NCBI GenBank assembly: GCA_003219945.1
Contig: QHQV01000176.1
Location: 1 to 5,898 of the forward strand
Source: Verrucomicrobiota bacterium
GTDB lineage: Bacteria > Verrucomicrobiota > Verrucomicrobiia > Chthoniobacterales > UBA10450
Length of the DNA stretch: 5,898 nt
Reading direction: 5' to 3'
Position 1 is the first letter of the stretch; every line of letters begins with the position of its first letter. The notes beneath the pieces were generated by a model that searched no databases, was not told the DNA's origin, and saw only the letters and a list, made by a program, of their open reading frames with translations. Position numbers and translations under genes: made by a program. Below, piece by piece: positions 1 through 5,370 of this stretch.

Positions 1-112
1 CGTCGCGCAGCAGCGATCGAAAGATCAATGCAAATCCCGGCTGACAGACTTCAGCGTGATTACCCGATTGCGGAGTAACGAGTGGGAATGCGGCGATAAG
101 TGCCTAACAAGT

Positions 113-118
113 GGAGGA
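113..118 (+). promoter_or_regulatory. strong Shine-Dalgarno ahead of the 17-codon ORF
   Basis: GGAGGA lies 6 bases before the ATG at 125. By contrast, the alcohol dehydrogenase start at 194 has only a weak AGGTG (177-181) 12 bases away. The strong site thus serves the short ORF rather than the enzyme directly. Confidence 0.5.
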
Positions 119-124
119 GATGCT

Positions 125-178
125 ATGGAAAATGCGATGTCGGAACTGATGGGGCGAGACAAAGAAAAAGCGGGATAG
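125..178 (+). CDS. 17-codon leader ORF or lost N-terminus ahead of the alcohol dehydrogenase
   Basis: An ATG at 125 sits 6 bases after a near-perfect Shine-Dalgarno (GGAGGA, 113-118), the best ribosome binding site in the left part of the window. It reads MENAMSELMGRDKEKAG and then an amber TAG (176-178). The next codon, GTG at 179, continues in the same frame into the alcohol dehydrogenase. It is therefore either a short leader peptide whose translation feeds the weakly led dehydrogenase start at 194, or the former N-terminus of an extended dehydrogenase cut by a point mutation. AdhP-type enzymes normally begin at the MRAAVV block, which favours a leader or a chance ORF. The peptide itself matches nothing I recognise. 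Confidence 0.3.
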   Translation: MENAMSELMGRDKEKAG

Positions 179-193
179 GTGATACCAGAAACC

Positions 194-1196
194 ATGCGAG
201 CGGCGGTGGTGGAGAAATTTCGTGAACCGCTACCGATGCGCGAGCTTCCTGTTCCTTCACCTGGACCTGGCCAAGCTCTAGTCCAAATCATCGCAACCGG
301 TGTGTGTCATACCGACTTGCACGCGGCCGATGGAGATTGGCCGGTTAAACCCAACCCGCCATTTGTCCCCGGCCATGAAGGTGCCGGTTGTGGTGGCGCT
401 CGGCCCGGGTGTCACTCACCTAAAGGAAGGAGATCGAGTTGGCATCGCGTGGTTGCATAGCGCTTGTGGACATTGCGAATTCTGTTTTTCGGGTTGGGAA
501 ACACTCTGCAAGGCCCAACAGAATTCGGGCTATTCCGTGAATGGGAGTTTCGCCGAATATGCGCTCGGGCAGGCCGATTTCCTGGGCAGAATTCCTTCGT
601 TTGTCGATGCGGGACCCATTCTGTGTGCAGGTGTAACGACCTACAAAGGCCTGAAAGAAACAGACGCGCGTCCCGGCGAATGGGTCGTGATTTCAAGCGT
701 GGGCGGTTTAGGGCATGTCGCGATTCAATACGCCACAGCCATGGGATTTCATGTGGCGGCTGTCGATGTCGGAGAAGAAAAGTTGGATTTAGCGCGCAAG
801 CTCGGCGCGCAAATTGCAGTGGACGCGCGCGCGGAGGATCCAGCGCGCAAAATTCAGGATGAAATCGGCGGAGCTCACGGTGTTCTCGTCACTGCTGTGT
901 CGCCCATCGCATTCAAGCAAGCCATGGGCATGCTTCGTCGCCGCGGCACATGCGTTCTGATTGGATTGCCTCCCGGCGAATTTCCGGTGTCCATCTTCGA
1001 TGTGGTGCTAAGTCGCTACACTCTCCGAGGGTCGATCGTGGGCACAAGAAAAGATCTTGAGGAAGCGCTCGGCTTTGCCGCCGAAGGCAAAGTCAAGGCG
1101 ACTATCGAGCAACTCCCCCTCGATTCCATCAATGAAGTTTTCAGTCGACTGAGAGAAGGCAAAGTAAACGGCCGCGTCGTTCTGAACGTCGCTTAA
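194..1196 (+). pseudogene. adhP: Zinc-dependent alcohol dehydrogenase (AdhP type), frameshifted
   Basis: This encodes a cytosolic medium-chain (MDR) alcohol dehydrogenase, which interconverts primary alcohols and aldehydes with NAD. Repaired, it is about 334 residues, close to the usual 336-345. Catalytic-zinc ligands are visible: Cys38 (GVCHTDLH), His61 with Glu62 (GHEGAG) and Cys145 (LCAGVTTYK). The structural-zinc set is Cys92, Cys95, Cys98 and Cys106. The Rossmann loop is SVGGLGH (169-175), where most relatives have Gly at the first position. Asp192 (AAVDV) predicts NAD rather than NADP. Oddity: residues 1-65 (194-388) are in one frame and residues from VVALGPGV (390 onward) in another. 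Family alignment needs one more residue at this point, so two bases seem to be missing around 389. As written, the first frame ends at 460 and the second has no good start. The lesion may be real decay or an assembly error, because the rest is well conserved. The start at 194 was chosen by family; its ribosome site is weak. Confidence 0.88.
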
Positions 1197-1197
1197 T

Positions 1198-1227
1198 CTC
1201 GCTCGTTCATTCGCGCGGAGGAGCGAG
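1198..1227 (+). terminator. GC-rich hairpin just after the alcohol dehydrogenase stop
   Basis: CTCGCTC (1198-1204) and GAGCGAG (1221-1227) are perfect 7-base complements separated by 16 bases, starting directly after the TAA at 1194-1196. There is no T-run after it, so it is not a classic intrinsic terminator. It could be a 3'-end stabiliser or factor-assisted terminator, or it may be chance. Confidence 0.3.
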
Positions 1228-1339
1228 TACTGTCTCGAGATCCAGGGTGGCCAGCCTATGTCGGTTTGGTTCGCTGCGGGCTTGCCCCCGCCCTTTGGTG
1301 GTGCTTCCGTTCGTATGCGCCCAAGAATCAGTTTCCGCT

Positions 1340-1786
1340 ATGGATAACGCAGTTATCAGTGCCATGTCCGCTGTGCTCGGTTCGCTCGTGGGTGGCTCGG
1401 CCACGGTGGCAACCACTTGGGTGACACAAAGAACGCTTGGCAAACGTGAGCTCGTCCGCTCCGAAATTAAAAGGCGTGAAGCTCTCTACGGCGAGTTCAT
1501 CAATGAATGCTCGGCTCGCCTCGTTGAGTCGTTTGAGCGCACCTTAGACAAGCCCGGGACGCTGTTACAGGTGTATGCGCTGCTCAATCGCATTCGGCTT
1601 TGCGCCTCCGATGCCGTGCTCACGCAGGCGGAAAGAACGTTGCACTTCATCGCCGAGCAATACTTCTCGCCGAATCTTTCCGTAGAGGAAGTGCGCAATC
1701 TTATTCGGTCGGGAGATCAAGATCCGCTCAAGGCATTCGGCGAGGCGTGCCGTCGCGAACTAAAAGGGATGCGCATGGCTGTCTAG
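1340..1786 (+). CDS. Membrane-anchored conserved hypothetical protein
   Basis: This is a 148-residue protein of unknown function. It has one predicted N-terminal membrane segment (about residues 4-26, rich in Ala, Val, Gly and Ser: AVISAMSAVLGSLVGGSATV) followed by a charged, largely helical cytosolic part. The layout 'short N-terminus, Gly-rich membrane helix, TQR, basic stretch, ELY-like EALYGEF, NRIRL, then DPLKAFGEACRREL near the end' matches a hypothetical family I recall from several bacterial phyla. No catalytic motif is visible. The start at 1340 was chosen because relatives begin with MD directly before the helix. An upstream in-frame ATG at 1247 would add a 31-residue Arg/Pro/Cys-rich leader unlike the family. 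No clear Shine-Dalgarno precedes 1340. It stands alone, about 140 bases after the dehydrogenase and 380 before the next gene, so context gives no role. Confidence 0.75.
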   Translation: MDNAVISAMSAVLGSLVGGSATVATTWVTQRTLGKRELVRSEIKRREALYGEFINECSARLVESFERTLDKPGTLLQVYALLNRIRLCASDAVLTQAERTLHFIAEQYFSPNLSVEEVRNLIRSGDQDPLKAFGEACRRELKGMRMAV

Positions 1787-2168
1787 TCGCGCTGTCCTTT
1801 AGGGGAAAGGAAGTTGGCCACCGCTTCCCTGGCACACTGGCACAACTTCTCGACAGCCGGACTTTGGCCGCAAACTCGCCTTACAGTCTGAGTTTCACGG
1901 TAACGTGCGGCATGCCTCGTAGATATGCTGAGGCAAGGAACAGAGTCTTTCAGAAACGACAGTTCCGGACGGATGGTATGCGCATCAACGCTTTTATTTA
2001 AAACGAGCCATAACATGAGCGAAAGCGAGTACGGGGATTGAGCACACACCTACGAACGAAGCTCACCTCGTTCGGCCTTACGCCATGTTTGTCGGGAATC
2101 GGCAGCAACGCGGACGAGAAACGCTCGCGCACTACAGACATCGCGTGGGAACTCCCAGATCAGAATTT
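1787..2168. other. Intergenic stretch with no convincing gene
   Basis: About 380 bases lie between the membrane protein and the oxidoreductase. Open frames on both strands (1600-2001 +, 1783-2049 -) give compositions with no recognisable family and no ribosome binding site. Two small imperfectly useful hairpins occur: TCCTTT/AAAGGA at 1795-1811, right after the stop, and TGCCTC/GAGGCA at 1913-1935. Neither has a T-run. The promoter for the downstream gene should lie here, but I see no persuasive -35/-10 pair. Confidence 0.5.
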
Positions 2169-3119
2169 ATGAACGCAATCCGAATTCACAGTTACGGAGG
2201 ACCGGAAGTCTTGCAGTACGAAGATGCGCCTTGCCCACGAGTAAAAAACGGCGAAGTGCTCGTCCGGGTTCACGCCGCTGGTGTGAACCCGCTCGATTGG
2301 AAAGTGCGCGGCGGTGATCTTAATGGCTTCGTCGAGCACAAGCTTCCGCTGATTCCCGGCTGGGACCTATCGGGCGTGGTGGAGAAAGTCGGCCCCGGTC
2401 CCGCGGCCGCGGGACGATTCAAAAAAGGCGACGAAGTCTTCGCCATGGCGGATCCGACGCGCGATGGCGCTTATGCCGATTACGTCGCCGTTCGCGTAAC
2501 GGCGCTTGCGCTGAAACCCAAGTCGCTCCATCACGTGTATGCCGCGGCTACGCCTGTGTCGGCGCTTGCAGCGTGGCAATCATTGTTCGGCGCCGGCAAG
2601 CTGCAACCTGGACAACGCATTCTAATTCACGGCGGCAGCGGCGGCGTCGGCCATTTTGCTGTTCAATTTGCAAAGTGGAAAGGCGCCTACGTCATCGCGA
2701 CGGCATCAACCAACAACCAGCAATTGCTGCGTAAGCTTGGTGCCGATGAGACGATCGATTACACGATTCAAAAATTCGAAGATGTTGCCCAAAAGATCGA
2801 CATCGTCCTCGATACAATTGGCGGTGAGACGCAGGAACGCTCGTGGCTGGTGCTGAAGCAAGGCGGCGCTCTGATTTCGTTAGTCCAACCGCCATCGGAA
2901 GAAAAAGTCAACCAGTTCGGGGTGCGCAGCATTATGAGCAGCGTTCAACCTGACGGTGCGCAACTAAGTGCGATCGCGAAGCTGATCGACTCAGCCAAGC
3001 TGAGGCCGACGATCGATCGGATTCTGCCATTAAGCGAAGCGCGTCGTGCGCATGAGCTTAGTCAAAACGGTCACACCCGCGGCAAGATCGTCCTGCGCGT
3101 GAAGGACGTTCAGTCATGA
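2169..3119 (+). CDS. NADP-dependent oxidoreductase, zinc-free MDR (quinone oxidoreductase-like)
   Basis: This encodes a 316-residue cytosolic reductase of the quinone oxidoreductase/enoyl reductase branch of the MDR superfamily. Members reduce quinones or activated C=C bonds with NADPH; the substrate here cannot be read from the sequence. It has an N-terminal GroES-like catalytic domain (about 1-125) with HAAGVNPLDWKVR (35-47) and PGWDLSG (63-69). A Rossmann domain follows with the nucleotide loop HGGSGGVGHF (154-163), then DTIGGE and a C-terminal PLSEARRAHELSQNGHTRGKIVL block. No zinc-binding cysteine set is present, unlike the dehydrogenase at 194. The start at 2169 gives the family's usual MNAIRIHSYGGPEVL. 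The frame is open back to an ATG at 2085, but that extension is Arg-rich and unlike relatives. The ribosome site is weak (TGGGA about 18 bases upstream). The gene looks intact. Length and motifs are typical. Confidence 0.92.
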   Translation: MNAIRIHSYGGPEVLQYEDAPCPRVKNGEVLVRVHAAGVNPLDWKVRGGDLNGFVEHKLPLIPGWDLSGVVEKVGPGPAAAGRFKKGDEVFAMADPTRDGAYADYVAVRVTALALKPKSLHHVYAAATPVSALAAWQSLFGAGKLQPGQRILIHGGSGGVGHFAVQFAKWKGAYVIATASTNNQQLLRKLGADETIDYTIQKFEDVAQKIDIVLDTIGGETQERSWLVLKQGGALISLVQPPSEEKVNQFGVRSIMSSVQPDGAQLSAIAKLIDSAKLRPTIDRILPLSEARRAHELSQNGHTRGKIVLRVKDVQS

Positions 3120-3191
3120 TCACGGGCGACGATTCGGCTATGGCCGTGGGCGATGCACGCAGATGTCTAGCTGCAGAATGACGTGGTAAGC

Positions 3192-3220
3192 CCCGCGAAT
3201 TGCAGTAAACTAATCGCGGG
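3192..3220 (+). promoter_or_regulatory. GC-rich hairpin overlapping the ribosome site of the 43-residue ORF
   Basis: CCCGCGA (3192-3198) and TCGCGGG (3214-3220) are perfect 7-base complements with a 15-base AT-rich loop. The 3' arm includes the GGG of the presumed Shine-Dalgarno GGGAG (3218-3222) for the ATG at 3233. The hairpin could act as the 3' end of the oxidoreductase transcript, or hide the ribosome site of the small gene. No T-run follows it. Confidence 0.4.
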
Positions 3221-3232
3221 AGACCGTCGAGC

Positions 3233-3364
3233 ATGAGCGCGCAGGAAATCATTGCGGAACTCTCAAAGCTGAACCGCACCGAATTGGAGCGAGTTGAGGC
3301 GCAGCTGCACGAATTGCTTGCGACGAAGCGCGATGGTGCTTCGCGCCGAGCTTCCTGCTCCTAG
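3233..3364 (+). CDS. Small helical protein, antitoxin-like N-terminus, probably truncated
   Basis: This is a 43-residue ORF with GGGAG (3218-3222) 10 bases before the ATG. It reads MSAQEIIAELSKLNRTELER followed by VEAQLHELLATKRDG, a two-helix amphipathic, Leu/Glu-rich pattern. I recall many short proteins starting 'M(S/T)xxEIIxELpkL...ELexvxxrLxELl' in Verrucomicrobiota and relatives. Several of these sit next to toxin-like genes and continue for another 30 or so residues. Here the last ten residues (ASRRASCS) are of poor quality, which suggests the end has been lost to a frameshift or to rearrangement near the IS110 element 190 bases downstream. No partner gene follows directly. Function is not known; 'antitoxin-like' is an inference from resemblance only. 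Confidence 0.5.
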   Translation: MSAQEIIAELSKLNRTELERVEAQLHELLATKRDGASRRASCS

Positions 3365-3419
3365 CTTCTAGCTGCCGTGGAGTGAGGACTTCTCTGAAAG
3401 CGTGTGTCCAGTGCGATCT

Positions 3420-3553
3420 GTGATTTCGTTTTTTGCTCGTTAGGTCAGTTTAGCAGATCCGTGATCATTCTTCTCTTGGCGGCCGGTGTCATGGTTGGCG
3501 CGCATGGTAACAATGAGATCCCCGGTTCTCCATCCTGACCCAAGACGCGCTAG
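3420..3553 (-). ncRNA. Possible bridge-RNA region downstream of the IS110 transposase
   Basis: The 134 bases after the transposase stop have no persuasive ORF. On the - strand GATC-T-CATT (complement of about 3511-3519) can pair with AATGATC (complement of about 3463-3469), an 8-base stem with one bulged T enclosing about 40 bases that include the twice-repeated CATGGT/ACCATG motif (3490-3495, 3503-3508). IS1111-group members of the family place their bridge RNA on this side; the IS110 group uses the upstream flank. The region is short for a full bridge RNA, and the folding was done by eye. Confidence 0.2.
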
Positions 3554-4642
3554 TTAGGGCCTTGCGGCCGTGGCTGCCGTCAGTCTCACTACGGAGCAAC
3601 CGGGGAAATTAAAATTAGGTCGCAACGGCCGTTTTTCAAAGTCTCGTTTTTCGTGTAAGAGCTGCCAGATGATCCGACACATCCGGCGCGCTACGATGAG
3701 CACGGCGCTGTTGGCTTTCTTCCCACGCGCCCGATGTTGTTTATAAAGTGCACCAAAGTACGGTGAGCATCCGATCGCTACCCAGCTCGCTTCGATCAAA
3801 GCCCAGCGCAACCACTTGTTGCAAAAGGGCAGGAGTTGCCCATGCCTTGTCTTGCCGCCGCTGGAATGAGTGGTGGGGACCACTCCGGCGTAAGCGCACA
3901 GTTTTTCCGCGCTGGAAAAGCGCTCGATCGAGTCCACTTCGCACGCGATGACTGCGGCCAGGGTGGGTCCAATTCCTGGCACGCTCAGCAGTTGCCGATG
4001 CATCGCTTCGCTCCCAAACTCCAGCCCGATCCGTTTTTCTTGCGCCTTCATTTGCTGAGCAATCAAATCATGCAAAGCCAGCTGCTCGCCCAATAGGGCG
4101 GCATCTGTTTCGGGCAATTCCAGCCGGCGCAAAAAGCTTAACCCGCGCACGCCAAAGATGTCCGAGCATTGCGGCAACTCCAAGCCGCGCTGTCGATCCA
4201 ACAGCGCATGGATACGGTTGCGCAACATGGTGCGAAGTCGCGCCCAATAGAGCCGCTGCCGCAGCAGATTTTTGCGCACTCGCGTCTCGCCGCGCGGCAC
4301 ATGGGCGCGCGCCACTAGGTTGCCCCGCAGCAGCGTCCCTAAAGCATGCGCATCGAGCCGGTCCGTCTTGATCTGCGCATCGGCAATGAGGCGCGTCTTA
4401 TAGGGATGGGCCAGCACCACTTCTTCCACTTGCTCGATCTCTTCGAGCTCGTCGTGGACTAAGCCCCAGTTCCAGCACGCTTCCACCACCGCTTTGCTCG
4501 GCCCTTCCAGGCTCGCAAAAAATTGAGCGAAACCGCAGCCCGAGTTGCCCTCTATCCGAGCCTCTCGCAGCTTGCGGCCTCGCTCGTCCACGGCACAAAG
4601 CACACTGTACTTCTTGTGAATGTCTACTCCAACGTAATTCAT
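3554..4642 (-). CDS. IS110-family transposase (DEDD recombinase)
   Basis: This is a 362-residue transposase that moves its element by RNA-guided recombination through a RuvC-like DEDD domain and a C-terminal serine-bearing Transposase_20 domain. The N-terminal domain shows Asp7 (GVDIHKK), Glu54 (VVEACWNWG), Asp94 and Asp97 (KTDRLDAHALG), the full acidic set. A Glu/Gln-rich helical linker, probably coiled coil, spans about 183-212. The second domain begins at LLSVPGIGPTLAA (218-230) and contains AYAGVVPTTHSSGGKTRHG (250-268), where Ser260/Ser261 mark the expected nucleophile site. Length is normal and I see no internal stop, so it is likely functional as a protein. The start is fixed by AAGGAG (complement of 4651-4656), 8 bases ahead of the ATG. 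The gene points against the + strand genes to its left. Confidence 0.95.
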   Translation of the reverse strand: MNYVGVDIHKKYSVLCAVDERGRKLREARIEGNSGCGFAQFFASLEGPSKAVVEACWNWGLVHDELEEIEQVEEVVLAHPYKTRLIADAQIKTDRLDAHALGTLLRGNLVARAHVPRGETRVRKNLLRQRLYWARLRTMLRNRIHALLDRQRGLELPQCSDIFGVRGLSFLRRLELPETDAALLGEQLALHDLIAQQMKAQEKRIGLEFGSEAMHRQLLSVPGIGPTLAAVIACEVDSIERFSSAEKLCAYAGVVPTTHSSGGKTRHGQLLPFCNKWLRWALIEASWVAIGCSPYFGALYKQHRARGKKANSAVLIVARRMCRIIWQLLHEKRDFEKRPLRPNFNFPGCSVVRLTAATAARP

Positions 4643-4650
4643 GAAAACAG

Positions 4651-4656
4651 CTCCTT
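4651..4656 (-). promoter_or_regulatory. Shine-Dalgarno of the IS110 transposase
   Basis: On the - strand this reads AAGGAG with 8 bases to the ATG at 4642, inside a purine-rich run (GGAGGAAAAAAGGAAGGAG). It is the clearest ribosome site on the - strand and decides the transposase start. Confidence 0.75.
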
Positions 4657-4901
4657 CCTTTTTTCCTCCACTCTATGCACTGAAGGGCTGCTTTCATTTT
4701 ACCTGACCCCATGTTGCCCCCCAATTCAGGAGGCAATCGACGCGATTCCCGAGTCGCGCCTGCAAACCGCATTATCGGCCGTGATTTTACCGGCGTGAGC
4801 ACTGAACGCTGGAGCATCACGCGTGGACTTACCGAGACTTGCAAGCGCGTGGTGAGCTCTCGCGCTAAAGGCGCTGGCGCAGCAACAACATTTCGCCGCT
4901 G

Positions 4902-5162
4902 CTATTTCGCGAAAACCGGCGGACTCAAGTCGATCGGTTTTGACACTTTGCCGTTGCGGAAATTATCCATCGCCCGATCCATCATCTTAAGAGTTCTAAC
5001 GGAAACGATCGCTAACGGCTTCACTATATGTGCGCTCCGCGGCTGCAAGATGATGTTTCCGTTTTTGTCATGAGTCACGACGAACTTGCGAAATTTGGTG
5101 CCGCGAAGCGTTATTCGCCGCTTTTCATCCACTTCTGCGTTGTACTGCTTCAGCGTTGGCAT
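4902..5162 (-). CDS. Small antitoxin-like protein (AbrB-like flavour)
   Basis: This is an 86-residue protein. Residues 1-42 (MPTLKQYNAEVDEKRRITLR, then KFRKFVVTHDKNGNIILQPR) look like a short beta-rich DNA-binding fold. Residues 54-80 (VSVRTLKMMDRAMDNFRNGK followed by VSKPIDLS) match the tail I associate with type II antitoxins of the 'S-x-RTLxMMDxAxxNxxxGkvSxPIDLS' kind. Such proteins normally bind their own promoter and neutralise a RelE-like or other toxin through the C-terminal tail. The start at 5162 was chosen because the conserved part begins there. The frame is open up to an ATG at 5252, but that extension has no family look, and its ATG lies inside a palindrome better read as an operator. 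No toxin gene follows on the - strand before the IS110 element. The gene is divergent from the TIR-like candidate at 5355. Assignment rests on remembered family patterns. Confidence 0.65.
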   Translation of the reverse strand: MPTLKQYNAEVDEKRRITLRGTKFRKFVVTHDKNGNIILQPRSAHIVKPLAIVSVRTLKMMDRAMDNFRNGKVSKPIDLSPPVFAK

Positions 5163-5238
5163 ATCGTTGTCATAACGTAGCCAAAGCCGTGCCGCGGAGC
5201 AACAGTCTCTGACGCGACGCGTTATTTCTCCTTCCAAT

Positions 5239-5256
5239 ATTAATGAGAGCATTAAT
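5239..5256. promoter_or_regulatory. Perfect palindrome ATTAATG-AGAG-CATTAAT, candidate operator
   Basis: Seven-base arms (5239-5245 and 5250-5256) are exact complements around a 4-base centre. The repeat lies about 80 bases upstream of the antitoxin-like start at 5162 and beside the divergent intergenic region. Antitoxins commonly bind such palindromes to repress their own transcription; binding here is inferred. Confidence 0.5.
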
Positions 5257-5370
5257 CCACATATAATCGTCTCACCACCCGTATATATCTAAGGCACTTC
5301 TATAGGTACGCGTCAATGATATAGATTGAATATGTTTTCCGTTGATTTAAATAGATATCATATTCAGGCC
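5257..5370. promoter_or_regulatory. AT-rich divergent promoter region
   Basis: This stretch is markedly richer in A and T than the rest of the window. It holds a perfect 8-base inverted repeat, TGAATATG (5327-5334) and CATATTCA (5359-5366), 24 bases apart, plus ATAGAT repeated in direct order at 5321 and 5351. On the - strand TTGACG (complement of 5311-5316) is followed after 18 bases by TTAGAT, a weak promoter candidate for the antitoxin-like gene. On the + strand TATCAT (5356-5361) resembles a -10 box but lacks a good -35. It lies between two divergent genes, which supports shared control. Confidence 0.45.

Larger units (their letters stand above)
3443..4710 (-). mobile_element. IS110-family insertion sequence (ends approximate)
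   Basis: The element is defined by its intact transposase. IS110 elements lack ordinary terminal inverted repeats and usually make no target duplication, so the limits here are guesses. GGTCAG occurs at 3443-3448 and its complement CTGACC at 4703-4708, giving a short inverted pair around a 1.27-kb span, the expected size range. A second option is the direct repeat CCTGACCC at 3534-3541 and 4702-4709, but that would leave only 12 bases after the transposase. The gene is preceded by about 60-70 non-coding bases and followed by about 110. Known IS110 members carry a bridge RNA in one such flank, which pairs with target and donor DNA. Confidence 0.5.

Noticed and set aside
1..78. Possible C-terminal tail of an upstream gene (RRAAAIERSMQIPADRLQRD..., stop at 76-78)
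   Set aside because: Only 25 codons are visible, a second frame is also open here, and neither is recognisable, so I cannot say which, if any, is coding.
176..178. Amber codon as a recoded (pyrrolysine or suppressor) position
   Set aside because: The enzyme family starts after this codon and nothing else suggests amber recoding; an ordinary stop is the simpler reading.
25..291. Open frame on the - strand across the leader and the dehydrogenase N-terminus
   Set aside because: It is antisense to the well-supported MRAAVV...GVCHTD coding stretch and resembles no family.
464..862. + strand open frame overlapping the dehydrogenase
   Set aside because: Arg/Cys-rich translation in the wrong frame under the structural-zinc and Rossmann coding region; a shadow.
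1912..2001. 29-codon basic ORF (MPRRYAEARNRVFQ...)
   Set aside because: No Shine-Dalgarno and no family resemblance; likely chance.
1783..2049. - strand open frame of 88 codons in the intergenic region
   Set aside because: No ribosome site, no recognisable family and an uneven composition; insufficient to call a gene.
3534..4709. CCTGACCC direct repeat as a target-site duplication of the IS110 element
   Set aside because: The family usually makes no duplication, and this boundary would leave only 12 bases beyond the transposase stop; kept only as an alternative.
4398..4844. - strand open frame crossing the transposase start
   Set aside because: Out of frame with the transposase, whose motifs and ribosome site are clear; its upstream part is not toxin-like.
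4711..5073. + strand open frame of 120 codons antisense to the antitoxin-like gene
   Set aside because: Composition is unlike a folded protein, its ATG lies in the IS110 flank, and the opposite strand has the family-like sequence.
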